From NCBI GenBank assembly GCA_021292165.1, contig JAHFWL010000045.1, positions 186,001-250,000 on the forward strand: a DNA stretch of 64,000 nt, read 5' to 3'. Shown one piece after another: positions 22,495 to 33,849 of the stretch. Below the pieces are notes generated by a model, which worked only from the letters and a program-made list of their open reading frames with translations, was not told where the DNA came from and searched no databases. Position 1 is the first letter of the stretch. Each line of letters opens with the position of its first letter. This DNA is from Shinisaurus crocodilurus (lineage: Eukaryota; Chordata; Lepidosauria; Squamata; Shinisauridae). Made by a program: the position numbers and the translations under genes.

Positions 22495-23579
22495 CTGAAA
22501 CAGCAAGGGAAAAATAAACCAGTTCAATGTAGAATCTATATACTGGTATACTTTCCTGCCCAAAAAGAAATTTTTAACCGCTTAGAAATCCCACCTTAAA
22601 AACTGGTTTCCTCTTACCGCCATAAATGGGATCCCTGGAAGTTTTGCATGTTCCCAAGATGCTAGCATCTCAGGGACACATGCAAAACTTAGGGGACATT
22701 TTAGATACATGATCCCCCACCCAAAAAACCCCAGGGGATCATGCTGCAAAGGGGGTGATCTACTTGCCACCCCACTTTCACTAGCAAGGATCACTCAGGG
22801 TGTTGCAGGCATTTGACAACAGGTCAGCTTCTGACATCTGTCAAATGCTTGCAAAGGGGGTTTACTTACCTGCGCCCCTGGGGCAGCACTGGACAATGTG
22901 GGTACCTGCTGGACTTTGCCAGCAGGTACCCCCTCCGCCCATTACCCGCCCCAGGTTCCCCATTGCCACTTCCACATAACTGCAGTTGTGAGAGGGTGGC
23001 AATAAAAATAAATATATACATACAAAGATCGGGGTTGTATTTTTTTTTTTTTAAGGTAGCAAGCATGGGCAACCCCTCCAAGGTACCACTGGAACACATT
23101 GGAAGGGCAGCTTGAACCTGTCAAAAGGGGAATCGTGAAAGCCGGCTTGAAAGCCAGCTTTCGCAATCTGAAAAAAAAAAATGTTTTAAAAGGAAACCAA
23201 AGCTGTGGCAAGCCCAAAAGGGCTCACAGTGGCAGTGGGGACAGGGAAAGCCTCTGCCAGCTGCCCCCAAGTGCCGCTTGGGCACTCTGGGGGCGGCTGG
23301 CAATGGCGGTTGCCCGCTAGCCACTTGTCAAGAGCAGCGGGGGGGGGGTTGTTGCTCTTGCCAAGTGTCTCTGTAGCGATTTGTATTGACCCATGATGGG
23401 TCACGTCATCTGGGTATAGACAACACAACAACCCATAGTGGGTCAAACAAACCCTACAACAAGCCAGGGGTTGTCAGGGTGGCTTATAAGCCAAACTTAA
23501 GCCATGCTGACAAACCTATTGTGGGTTCACATGACATGACATTTAGAGAGCAATCTGGAATATCCCGCTGAGGGCCAGG

Positions 23580-23860
23580 GGGATGTTACCGTTCTGTTTT
23601 TTGTGGTTTTTTTTGCATTCATGAACGGTGAGCCGGTCTGAGCTAAATGAGAACGTTCGTGAACAGACTCGCGTGAGCTGAATAAGGCGAGTTTTCACTT
23701 GCTGAACGGTTCGCCAAAAATTCTCACACAACCCTATGATGTACTGATCTGTTTTTTTGCGTTCACAAATGGTGCGCCGAACAGAGCTAAAAAGGAGAAC
23801 GTTCGCGAACAGACTCGCGTGAGCCGAACAAGGCGAGTCTGCACGGGCTGGGTTGTTGCC
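23580..23860. repeat. Two-copy tandem repeat with GAACGTTC palindromes
   Basis: Two units of about 130-150 bp (23590-23700 and 23745-23850) share gagaacgttcgtgaacag / gagaacgttcgcgaacag and then actcgcgtgagc. CpG content is unusually high for the surroundings. Confidence 0.6.
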
Positions 23861-24048
23861 CTGCTGTAGCAACAACCTTGGGACTCATTTTCAAAGAGCT
23901 ATACAACATTTCCCTTTTTGTTGCAGTATCTCTCTAGAGGGGTAGAATGATGACTGATTTATGTTTTTGGTTTGTTCAGCTGTTTGTTATGCTGTTATGT
24001 TTTTATCTTGCCTTAACTGATTATTTATCTGTTATTTGTTGATACTTC

Positions 24049-24051
<3 letters not shown>

Positions 24052-24089
<38 letters not shown>
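24052..24089. repeat. (TG)n microsatellite
   Basis: A pure TG run of about 38 bp. Confidence 0.95.
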
Positions 24090-24092
<3 letters not shown>

Positions 24093-25860
24093 AATAAGCC
24101 ATTGTAAAAGTGCTTTCAAAAAGTGGCATAAACATGCTGTAAATAAATGTAGAGTCAAATCCAATCAAGAGGAGGGGGACACATGTTTAACCAACTCTGG
24201 ACAAACCATGGGATTGCAAGACTTTTACTTTAAGCCTGAGGGATGCTAATAAGACCATTACATTCCTTAACCTGAAAACAAACTCACTGCAGACAGAACA
24301 CCAGCACAGTAGAGAGATTTCCCCACCACCGCCTCTTTGTGTGCTATGTTGGTTTCTATTTGCAAGGATGTTTTTGTGGGGAGAATTCACAAATGTGATC
24401 CCTCCCTCACGTATAGTCTGACTTAGCACCATCATCAATTCCATCACCTCAAACCTCCTCCAGTGGGGCAGCGGGTGGGGAAGAGGAAGACTGCCGCCCA
24501 GTGGGCTCCCTCTGATTCGGTTGTTCACCGGCAGTGGCCGCATGGTGACCGGCAGAAGCACCACCACTGCCATGTGCCTGCAACCTGCCCACCATCCTGA
24601 TGCCTCCAGAATGCTCCAGTGTAACATTGCTCTGTGCCATGATGGTAAGAACATTGAGATGGTGGCTTCCTATGGCTCTCCTGCTGCTCCTGTGGAAATT
24701 CAGGCGTGAGGAGATCAGAGTGAGGGAAGGTTCAACACAAGTGCCAGCTATGCTGCCTGAGGATGCCGGGTGCTGCCGCCGGCCCTTTTTTGCATATGTA
24801 GACCAGGTTTCGTGTGACACATCAATGGCCTAAGGGGGCGGCAGAACCAATCACTCTTCCAAGTTACTTTGTGGGGACTGGATGCAGCTGGGGATCACAC
24901 CTTCTTCTCTGTCCCTCAGCCAGGCTGACCGAGGTTGGGTTGGAAGTATTTTGGTGGCAGTTGACTTCCTAACAACCCCACCACTCACCTGGCCACTGCT
25001 GAAGCCTCAGAGGTGGCAGAGGAGAGGGAGGGAATAGGAGAGGAAATGGGCTAGAGCAGAAGTTGAAGGGGAGCTGGCTAAGTCTCCCAGAACTGGGCTA
25101 AGTCAGACCAATGGAGAACCAGGCGACTGGCACTTACCTGCGTTAACAGGTATCACGCATTACAACTCTGGTTGTATCATGCATGCAGGCTGTTCCTGCA
25201 TGTGTTCTGCAGGCTGAGATAGCCTCCCTCGAACTGAGGGTGAAAAAAGCAAAGGAAAAAGGAACAAAACTTGAAATACCTCAATGATGAGCCAAGTTTC
25301 TTATTTCTCAAGAGAAGCAATAAGGATAATTTGACCCATAACCCCGTATGTTGCTATAGGAGGAGTTACAAAAAGGACATGCACAGCGGTCCTTGCCATT
25401 GGCCATAAAGCTTAAGAATTTCTCCCGCTGTCCAAGAACTTTTGTGGAGATGCTGCCCCACTTTTACAGGCTGTGAAGGAGGCTGAAGAAGTGGGGCAGC
25501 ATTGTAGGTCCAGCACTTGGTTCTTCCCTCCCAACTGGAACTCTCCCTATCAGCAGCTGTGATACTCCGAGCTGCACAGAACTACACCACGGGGCAACTT
25601 TCCCCAGGGAAGTATATTTCATATTTATCAAAGAACATGTCAATTTCATCCTCCACTTCGGCACTTCCTGAGGGGGGCGGGAATTGACAAGTGCTTTAAT
25701 AAATACAGAACATGGCTCTGCTGGGCTAAACAAAGTAGTGTGTGGAGAGGATGAAACTGACAAGGATATTTACAAGAGGGTAATGTGCCTGTGGGGCTAC
25801 ATAGTAGAGAGGTGTACTTGCAATCATGTGCACTTCTGCAAGATCACACGCACAAAATAT

Positions 25861-26006
25861 TTTTAAATGGGGTGGGCTAAGATTTTAAAATTTTATACTG
25901 TTTTAAATGTATTTTATGCTGTATTTTATCATGCTGTACATCGCCTAGAGTAGCCAGTTTGCCGGCCAGATGGGCGATCCATAAGTGCGATAAATAAAAT
26001 AAATAA
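25861..26006 (+). mobile_element. LINE 3' tail (L3/CR1-like)
   Basis: A tail with gccggccagatgggcgat followed by ataaataaaataaataaa. A closely related tail lies at 44640-44850. Confidence 0.6.
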
Positions 26007-26224
26007 ATCACAACATCATTTGTGCAAATTTCAAGATCCCACCCCCCAAATTGCACAAATTGCTGCCATTAAAAAAACAACAATGAATCTGCATACTGGC
26101 TCAACTCACTATAGATTGAGTCAATGCCACCGGGGGGGTGGGGTGGACAACAACATCCACAGGGCCAAACTGGAAAAAACCATCGAGTTTTCACCCCCGA
26201 AATGGAATTCTCATACATCCCTAT

Positions 26225-26820
26225 AAATGACTGCTAAGTTTGCTCAAGAGTCTTGGTGAGGGACTTTGTCAAAAGCCTTTTGAAAGTCCAACTAAGCAAT
26301 GTCTTCCAGATGACCCCTGTCCACAAAAAGATTAGTGAGACAGGAGGACATATCTTTGCAGAATCCATGTTGATTCCACTTCAGCAGGACTTTTTGAGGA
26401 ACGGGCAACTTGTGGCTCTCCAGATGTTGTGGGCTACAACTCCCATCAACCTTAGCTTGCGTAGCCAATGGTGAGGGATGATGGGTGTTATAGGCAAAAC
26501 ATCTGGAGGGTCACAAGTTACAATTTGCTGTTCTATATGCTTAATAATATTATCTTTAATAATGCTATCCACCAATTTACCTGGAACAGATGTTAAGCTA
26601 ATTGGCCTTTAATTTCCTGGATCCACCCGTGGATCACCTTTTAAAAATTGGCATTACATTGGCCACTCTCCAGTCCTCTGGTACAGAAGCTGATCCTAGG
26701 GACATGTTACATATTTTTGTTAGAAGATCAGCAATTTCATATTTCAGCTCTTTAAGAACTCCAGGATAGACACCATCTGGACCGTTTGTTTTTGTTAGTT
26801 TTCAATTGGTCAAGAAGATC
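26225..26820 (-). mobile_element. CR1 ORF2 remnant, interrupted by a MITE
   Basis: Minus-strand translation with frameshifts resembles the pre-RT part of CR1 ORF2 (GPDGVYPGVLKELK...CNMSLG...EDW). It is split by a hAT MITE at about 26400-26530. Confidence 0.65.
26400..26530. mobile_element. hAT MITE
   Basis: Ends gggcaacttgtggctctcca and its near complement tggagggtcacaagtt. The interior carries the common tacaactcccatcaacc motif. It is related to the MITE at 33602-33727. Confidence 0.7.
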
Positions 26821-28349
26821 TAGAACAGGGATGGGGAACCTCTACCCCATGGGCCTAATTCAGTTCCCCATATAAACCACAGAGCCTCCTTCGACCCTCC
26901 AAGGGGCAGGGCTTGAACTCCCAGCCCTGATCCCTGGAAGAATCCCTGGTGTTATCCTTGATCGGAGATAACAGAGGGAATGCAAGTGGTAGGGGACTTG
27001 GCCTATGCTGGGAGGAGGAGCTGTTCCTCCCAGTGCCAGCTGAGTTCATTTGTGCGGCACCCCCATGGCCAGAATGCCCATGGGAACATGGCTATAATAA
27101 GGAGTATGTGAAGCCAGGGACTCAGCTTCTACTTGAAGCAGGCACAAGGCACACCAGAAATTCCTAATCCTGCCGTACTTCCTGGTGAATTTTGGCCAGA
27201 AGGCCCACTGGAACATGGCTATAGGGATTATAGCCCACCTCCAACAGGAAGAAATCACAAATTCAGGAGGTTCCAGCATGCCTCGCTCCAAACACTCACA
27301 CAACCCATTTTACAATCTTTAAAAGGTGGCGGGGAATCCTTTGCACCTTGCTTAAGTTCAAGTAACATAAGCCAAACCCTCCTCTCACAAGACGTTCTTT
27401 GGTGGCTTCTGATTTTTGCCCTTGGAATGACCAAAATGAAAACAGCAGAGATGATTGGTTCAATTACTAAACAGGACTACTTATGAGAACTGGCTGTGTT
27501 TATGTGGGTCAGGAGTGCACTTGGTCCAATAGTCCCTGGGAGGGCATCGTAGAGGCCATGGGATATTGTAGACCTCCCCCAGCACAGGCAGAGAGGGATT
27601 TCTGTCCCATAAGCCCAGCTTCTCCCTCCATGAAGTGTCACATGGAAGCAGCCATTCCATCAGGCAGCAGCCAAAAAAGGAAGAGAACGGATGCAGGGTC
27701 ACCATCAGCAAGTGTTGGCTACTCTTCTCATTGAATTGTTTTTCATTTTAGCTGGTCATTACAGCCCTATTCAGGTGTTCCTTGAGTGAAGAGGCAACAT
27801 GGACACAGCAGGGTTGAGGGGCCACACATTCAGCCCCATCCAACGTCATGCAGTTCCTCCTGGCCCTTCACATGATGAAGGTAAACTTGTCCAGCCAGAA
27901 ACCAGTTGTGTCCATGTAGGCTCTCTGTGTGATTGTATAAGCTAATGGCATGCTCCCCCATTGTCTTTTTTTGCTTAAACTAGAAAGGAGGGATAATTTT
28001 TGCAAGTAGAGGGCTTGTGACTCCCATAAACCACAAGCACACAAACATACAAACACACACAAACTCTCTAGTTATTCTTGCAAACCCCAGTGTCACCAAT
28101 AGACTGCTCCCCTCTAATTCATTCCTCAAACACTAGTAACGGCCTTCTTCCTCTGGATCCCAACCCCACTTTTCTCATTCTGCCTCCCTATAAACTACGT
28201 ATGTATGTGAGATTCTATCACATGACATCTATCCATCCATGGCCTGCTCTCACCTGTGCCCACCTCTACCCCTTTCCCTTGGACTACCTAAACCTAAGAT
28301 CCCCACTTTTGTAGAATCATTTTCCAAACATGGCTCCCTTCAGACTTAC

Positions 28350-28462
28350 CCCATTTACCACAAGTAGCAGCTTTCTGGAAGCTTTCCTCTTGCATTTCAC
28401 AGTCCCATTCGGGCATTATAGTTATCCTGACTTCAAAGCAGCATCGTCCAAGAACCTGCCCT
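28350..28462 (-). CDS. p53 core domain, exon equivalent to TP53 exon 8
   Basis: The exon enters in phase 2, as TP53 exon 8 does, and leaves in phase 1. It encodes GQVLGRCCFEVRI followed by TIMPEWDCEMQEESFQKA. Human p53 has [20 protein letters not shown] here: L-G-R, F-E-V-R, P, D and E are kept, including R273. Replaced are C275 (Thr), A276 (Ile), C277 (Met), R280 (Trp, codon 28407-28405), R282 (Cys) and R283 (Glu). These belong to the DNA major-groove contact helix, so specific DNA binding is doubtful. Two donors 9 nt apart are usable: GTAAGTCT (end 28350, chosen) or GTAAAT (end 28359). The exon is shorter than the 137 nt of human exon 8. Confidence 0.82.
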
Positions 28463-28591
28463 CTTTGAGAGAAAAAGAGAGGCCAATGCAGTGTGAGGTG
28501 GGGAGGGAGGCTGAAACATGTGCAACCTTTAATAAGTGATAGAACATAGATAAAAGTCACAGGCGCTTTCCTTGCCCAATAGTCTAACATA

Positions 28592-28731
28592 CTGTGAAAA
28601 CATCAACAAAGGAAGCAGTAGATCCTGTAAGAGGATATTGAGGAGGTCATTCATTGGCTTCTGGACTGTTCTCACGTGTTTATTTAATTTCTTTAATAGA
28701 AAGAGAAAATTACAAATATTCAATGTGCACG
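28592..28731. repeat. 140-bp segment duplicated into a nearby MITE (source copy)
   Basis: Nearly identical to the centre of the hAT MITE at 30144-30412; only a few differences are seen (aggagg / acaagg, cacgtg / catgtg). On the minus strand both copies keep an open stretch with NKHxRTVQKPMNDL, but no splice sites or family support a coding role. Confidence 0.75.
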
Positions 28732-28817
28732 TTTGCACTACTTTTCTTATACACAGGAGTACTTGTAGGGGGATCCCCCAGAATTCTCCTCTGCTTTGTT
28801 AGATATAGTGTAACTTT

Positions 28818-29460
28818 TTCCGGAGAAATTGGCTAGAATGTATAATGGTGCATCAGATATATGTTGGAAATGTGAACAACGGGAAGGAACCTTTTATCAT
28901 ATGTGGTGGACATGTAAGAAAGCTAAAAAAAATTGGGTACAAATTCATTTATTAATGCAAAAGATTTTAAAGATTACTTTTCAATTGAAACCAGAGGCTT
29001 TTCTATTGGGAATAATGGACAGTCAGCTAGAAGGAAGTTATGGAACTTTATTTTTATATATGACAACGGCAGCGAGACTACTATATGCACAGAAATGGAA
29101 AGGTCCAGCAGTGCCTACAACAGAAGAATGGTTGGTCAAGATGCTGGAGCTGGCAGAGATGGACAAACTCACATCATTAATCAGAGAAAGGACAACATCC
29201 ACATTTATTGCTGAGTGGAAACCTCTAATTGACTTTTTGCAGAGACTAGAAAATAATGATTTGTTTGTTTGTGGGTTCATGGAATACCGTAGTAAGTAAA
29301 TTTGGGACAACGGGAAAAAAGAGATTTCTCATTCTGATTATCGAGTAAGAAAAATTATTGTTACCTTTTTTTGCTGAAGAGAAAATCGGAAGTCTATTTT
29401 GTTTTGTTAATTGTTATATGTTTGATATTATGTGTTTGTTTTACATAGAAATAAAATTAA
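28818..29460 (+). mobile_element. L1 LINE, 5'-truncated, with target-site duplication
   Basis: An open frame (28829-29299) encodes the L1 ORF2 C-terminus, with the cysteine-rich part CWKCEQREGTFYHMWWTCKK. A short 3' UTR follows and ends aaataaaattaaag. The flanking sequence agatatagtgtaacttt occurs on both sides (28801-28817 and 29461-29477), a 17-bp target-site duplication. The C-terminal frame has no stops, so the insertion is young. Confidence 0.92.
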
Positions 29461-30143
29461 AGATATAGTGTAACTTTGCATGTTAACTTCCAAGGAAGGA
29501 AGGGTTAAAACCACATAGCCAAAAAGGGGAACTGTTATGGTATACAATGTTTCTTCCTGCCTTTTGTCCCTCCCATGTGCTCTCTCTCTCCTCCTGCCTT
29601 CGAACCAGCATGAGCTCCATGAGGTAGCTCCTAGATGAACCTAAGATGAACCTACATACATTTCTACAAACATATGCTGCAACTTGTGAGTAAACTCTCT
29701 TTTCTGATCTAACCAAAGACAGAGTAAGACTGTTTATTTTTCTTTTGGGGTTTTAACCAGCCCACTTGGGGGCTAGCTGCTGTTGTATGTGCTTCCAGTT
29801 AACTCTGCTCATATATTCCAGTATTTACTCAACATGCTTTGCTTTCTAGAAAGGAAGTAGCCCTCCTTTCTGTGGAGGACAAAGGCTCCCTGGGAAGGGT
29901 GGAGCACATAGGCACTACTCTGGTAACATTCATATGAACAAACAATTAAGGCGTAGGGGGTGCAATTCTTTTTAAAGGGGATTCTGTCCCCTCCTCATTT
30001 CTTACTCTTCACTCATATAATATAATAACTGAAATTACAGCATGTTAAGAATTCATTAAACCAAAGCAATTATTGGCGTTGGATTCAACAAATGGAATCC
30101 AATGTCCTGACTCCCTGCATACCCCTGACCTTGTTCCCTAGAC

Positions 30144-30412
30144 CAGTGTTCTCCAACCTTGGGTCCCCAGATGTTTTTGGCCTACAACTCCCAGCGTGCC
30201 CCAGCCACTGTGAAAACATCAACAAAGGAAGCAGTAGATCCTGTAAGAGGATATTGACAAGGTCATTCATTGGCTTCTGGACTGTTCTCATGTGTTTATT
30301 TAATTTCTTTAATAGAAAGAGAAAATTACAAATATTCAATGTGCACGCTGGCTGGGGCATGCTGGGAGTTGTAGGCCAAAAACATCTGGGGACCCAAGGT
30401 TGGAGAACACTG
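30144..30412. mobile_element. hAT MITE with captured host intron sequence
   Basis: Near-perfect inverted arms of about 62 bp (cagtgttctccaaccttggg and its complement) surround a 140-bp centre that is not part of the arms. The flanks are perfect 8-bp duplications, CCCTAGAC (30136-30143 and 30413-30420). The centre matches 28592-28731 of the same intron. Confidence 0.88.
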
Positions 30413-30600
30413 CCCTAGACCACCCCACTTCATTTCCAGGAAACCCAAGAGTCCTAACTCCTAGCCCACTCTTCTCTCAACAAATCACATCCCATTTATC
30501 ACTCTTGGGAACTCACAAGTTCTTCTGCATCCCAAAATTACCGCAAGCCCTAACCTGCTAGCGTACTGTCGGAAGGAGAATAGCAGCAACGGTTACTCAC

Positions 30601-30710
30601 TGCTGGGACTCCAGAGTGATGACGCTTAACACGGGGCGCCCGCTCATGCCCCCGGGACAGGAACTGTAGCACATGAACTTATACAGAACGACGGTGTTTC
30701 TCCTGCACAC
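30601..30710 (-). CDS. p53 core domain, exon equivalent to TP53 exon 7
   Basis: The exon is 110 nt with phases 0 and 2, identical in length and phase to human TP53 exon 7. It encodes [28 protein letters not shown] and SVITLES. Human p53 has [26 protein letters not shown]. Zinc ligands C238 and C242 are both present, as are S241, G244, G245, M246, R249 and P250. The minor-groove contact R248 is Gly (codon 30641-30639), N239 is Tyr and N247 is Ser. The acceptor is GTTCGCTGCAG and the donor GTGAGT. R248 is invariant in working p53, p63 and p73, so this is not ordinary TP53. Confidence 0.92.
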
Positions 30711-31624
30711 CTGCAGCGAACAGCAGAGGAAATTACACACTGACCCCGGTCGCTGAAGGGGAAAGCTTCAGACAGACAAATGATGGAGAAGGCAAGGAAT
30801 AATCAATCATCAAACAAGGAATAGCAAAAGACAAAAGAACAACCTAAGACCTGAGTTCGGCCCAATGTTCTCAGAAGACATTTTTGCTGAGAACATTTCA
30901 GATATTTCTTTTTCTCACCCCTCTAAAAACACACACACACAAACCATTTTTTTTTTTAAAAATTTTTTTGCAGAATATGTTTTAAAGTTTCTTCACCAAT
31001 TTTTTTTTTTAGGGTGGCCATAATTTCCCCTACTCCCCACCTGCCCCACCATATCCCAGAATGGTACTAGCTCTGGGGCATTGTGGAGGCGGCAAAATGG
31101 TGGCTAGCACAGTTGCTGCTGCTGCCGCCCTTTACAGGGGCGGGGGATGGGACACGGGAAGAAAGAAACAAAGAAAGAAGCCGTGCACTGCTAACTGCTA
31201 ACGTGGAGCCCAACTGCCTGCCCCAAGAAACACTTTGACGATTCCTTCTCTCCCAGGAGAAATTCAATGAAATGGTCCCCCCACCCTGCATGGGGGGGGG
31301 GGAGAATTGTGAGAGGCCATTTGCTCCTAGCTTTACCTCAGACGGGGACAAGGAATTTGCATCTGATTGTGTACCATCGGTGGGAAGGAGGGAGAGAAAG
31401 TGAAGGGAGCTTTGTAGTAGGCTGGGAACTGTGTAGAAGCACAAGAGGTGGAAATCCAAGAGCGTAGCATGTGAGGATGTGTGGGATAGGTTTGAATTTC
31501 ACATACAGATTTGACACGAACCAACCAAACTTTTCATTGCTGTTCTCAAGTAACAACAATGACAAAGGAACCTTTCCCCAATCTCTCTCCCTTCCCCACC
31601 AGCTGCCCCCTACAACCCCACAAC
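30711..31624. other. Intron between p53 exons 6 and 7 equivalents
   Basis: No exon or defined element. A/T homopolymer runs at 30940-31010. The 130-codon minus frame at 31067-31459 shows no family resemblance and lacks splice sites. Confidence 0.5.
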
Positions 31625-31737
31625 CTGCCGTACCTCGAAAGGGACAGTGACGCTGTGGCGCTTGGTTTCTGCGTCAGAGAAGTATTGGGCCTGCGGGTTC
31701 CCGTCCACCTGGATCAGGTGCTCAGTGGGGGCCGTGT
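31625..31737 (-). CDS. p53 core domain, exon equivalent to TP53 exon 6
   Basis: The exon enters in phase 1 and leaves in phase 0. With the donor CAG|GTTGTG it is 113 nt, exactly as in human TP53 exon 6. It encodes [17 protein letters not shown] then [18 protein letters not shown]. Human p53 has [33 protein letters not shown], so the beta strands S5-S7 are well kept. A second donor, GAG|GTACGG (end 31634), lies 9 nt upstream and looks slightly better; use would remove V-R-Q. Length and phase agreement with TP53 favours the longer form. Confidence 0.9.
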
Positions 31738-32515
31738 CTGCCAGAAGACATAATGGGGGGGTGGGGATGGAGAGAGTGAGAAGCCATGACTGCTTTAGAG
31801 CAGGGATTTGGAGGGCTTCATTCCATTCAGAGCTCAGCCTGATAATATCTTTCAGGGCCATGGCTTCGCTCTGGAAGATGTGAAGTCATTGGAAAAAGGT
31901 TGGCTCCAAGACTCTTATGGATGGGCACACTTGTAGAATGGAAAATCACAACCAGCCTCATATACACCTAGGATTAAATAAGAATGTGTCTTAACTTCAC
32001 TGCATTGCCAACTTGTGGGTGCTTTGGTACTATAATATTTTCTCCAGTGTGGACACAGAGCAATTCTGTTTGAAATAAATACCAGCCGCAGAGATGCCTG
32101 GGAAACTAAAGGGGCTCCAGTGTGGATGAACCCAGTCTCTCCTCCTCTCTCTCCCTTACTGGATTTTTAAAACTAGCTTTCTTTTTAAAGAAGGCTGGAG
32201 AAGGTAGAGGTGCAGCCGCCGTGACTGCTATGCTAGACTCTTTGGCTGTGATGCTAACTTTGGAGTAAGCCCCATTGAAAGTGTGACTTACTTTTGAGTA
32301 AACATGTGTGGGATTGTGCTATAAGGTTTTTTTTTAATCAGTGAGGGCCCTGTATTTGGAACTGGTAGCAGTGGAGGGAAGTAGGGTTCTAGGCTCCCCC
32401 CCCCCATTTCAGAAATTAAACACTGTGTTCTCAGTCCCATTCAACTCCACTCAGAACTCCACTCCCTTTACTCAGCCACAATTACAGGTGAGCCACATGA
32501 TCAGCCGGAGCTCAC
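31738..32515. other. Intron between p53 exons 5 and 6 equivalents
   Basis: No mobile element or exon is recognised in this short intron. Confidence 0.5.
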
Positions 32516-32702
32516 CGCCACTGTGCCTTGGTGCTTCTTCGTGGACCAGGCAGCACTTCACCACTTCAGCCATGTGCTCGGGCTCCTTGTACACAGCCAT
32601 GGCACGGATGATGGAGCCGGGAGGTGGTGGGGTGGACACCTTCATACAGACTGGGCAGGTCACAGCCCGGTGGCAAAACAGCATATTGAGTGTTTGTGAG
32701 AA
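32516..32702 (-). CDS. p53 core domain, exon equivalent to TP53 exon 5
   Basis: A 187-nt exon with TP53 phases (0 in, 1 out; human exon 5 is 184 nt). It encodes FSQTLNMLFCHRAVTCPV, PPPPGSIIRAMAVYK and EHMAEVVKCCLVHEE. Human p53 has YSPALNKMFCQLAKTCPV, TPPPGTRVRAMAIYK and QHMTEVVRRCPHHER. Zinc ligands C176 and H179 are kept, as are C135 and C141. R175, the structural hot-spot residue next to the zinc site, is Cys, giving Cys-Cys. Acceptor CTGTCTCCAAACACAG, donor GTGAGC. The identity as a p53-family core is beyond reasonable doubt; family alternatives p63 and p73 are closer to each other than to this sequence. Confidence 0.93.
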
Positions 32703-33601
32703 CTGTGTTTGGAGACAGGAGGTGAGAGAGAAGGAAGAGAAAAGTCACTGTTGGTATAACATGCCTTGCTGACAGACCCAGTTGCCTTCTTCTAGGGAAC
32801 TCCGGTGTCCAGTTCCCCTGCCTCTCCTCTACTCAGGGGAGCATCAGCACTCCGAACGCTGCTCTCCTTCCCCTCACCAGAGCCTCCTCACAGATCTCCA
32901 TGAAGTACAGCACCCTTCTTTCACAATATCCTAAGTTAGGGGTACACAAAACTCAAAACACTCCATGGGCCTCTTACTCAAGGGGGGCACATCACAATCT
33001 TAACTGCAGGAAATAATTTTTGTTACAATTTTAATTCAATGTTTTCTTTTGAGCCCTTTCTCTCTATAGAACCCCTATAGAGCTCCGTCTCCTCTCTCTG
33101 CACCACCACAGATAGGTTTGCATTTTTTCTCACTCACGTCCCACCCCACCCATTTCTGCTTCTCTACCCACAGGTCACTCTGTACCCCCATTTCCTGACT
33201 CTCCCCTGAAGACTTCTGCTCTTTAGTCACACATCCTCCTACAGATGGCTAAATCAAATCTGTACTGGGATATACAGGACAGCTTTATATTCTGTAGGTC
33301 ACCTGGCATGTACTGCTAAAAAAAAAGTAGACCAGGAAGTAGTTATAGCAATAAATGGAGGCTGGGTTTGGTTTTAATGTGTGTGTTTTTCTTAATGAAT
33401 TCGGCCCCAAGTCCTCTGGAGAAGACAATCTAAGCAACATCCTCTCTCTCACACACACACACACACAATGGTTCAACACAGCACCCTTCCTCTCCACACC
33501 ATTTGTTTAAGTTACAATAAGAAGCACCACTACTATCCAAAGGGGAAGAGAACCCTGCAGCTGTGGCCCGAGTTAGAAACCACTTCTGGGATAGCCTAAA
33601 T

Positions 33602-33727
33602 CAGGGTGGGCAACTTGTGGCCCTCTAGATGTTTTGGCCTACAAATCCCATCATCCCTCACCATTGGAAATACTGGCTAGGAGTGATGGGGAAAAACATC
33701 CGGAGGGCCACAAGTTGTGCACTGCTG
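33602..33727. mobile_element. hAT MITE
   Basis: Left end CAGGGTGGGCAACTTGTGGC with a matching inverted right end. The flanking 8-mers gcctaaat and acctagat agree at 6 of 8 positions, consistent with an old target duplication. No coding capacity. Confidence 0.75.
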
Positions 33728-33849
33728 ACCTAGATTGAATCACACATCACCATTAGATTATCTGCTGTAAGTTACCATTTTTGTTATGTGGATACCAAAA
33801 TCCACAGTTAAATGTGTGATCAAAGATGACCCCTGCCCCCTTCAATATT

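Larger units (their letters stand above)
22495..28349. other. Large intron (5.9 kb) after the p53 core exons
   Basis: No TP53 exon 9 equivalent was found. Contents: tandem repeat with GAACGTTC palindromes (23580-23860), (TG)n (24052-24089), a LINE tail (25861-26006), an antisense CR1 ORF2 remnant (26225-26820) interrupted by a hAT MITE, and a probable hAT end at 26825. Plus and minus ORFs at 24187-24840 have no recognisable family. Confidence 0.5.
28463..30600. other. Intron between p53 exons 7 and 8 equivalents
   Basis: Holds the source copy of a 140-bp duplicated segment (28592-28731), an L1 3' end (28818-29460), a possible short LTR-like block (29533-29759, TG...CA) and a hAT MITE with captured sequence (30144-30412). 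Confidence 0.6.

Noticed and set aside
24187..24840. Overlapping minus ORFs of 155 and 123 codons
   Set aside because: No recognisable domain and no clear acceptor/donor pair; probably a decayed repeat or chance.
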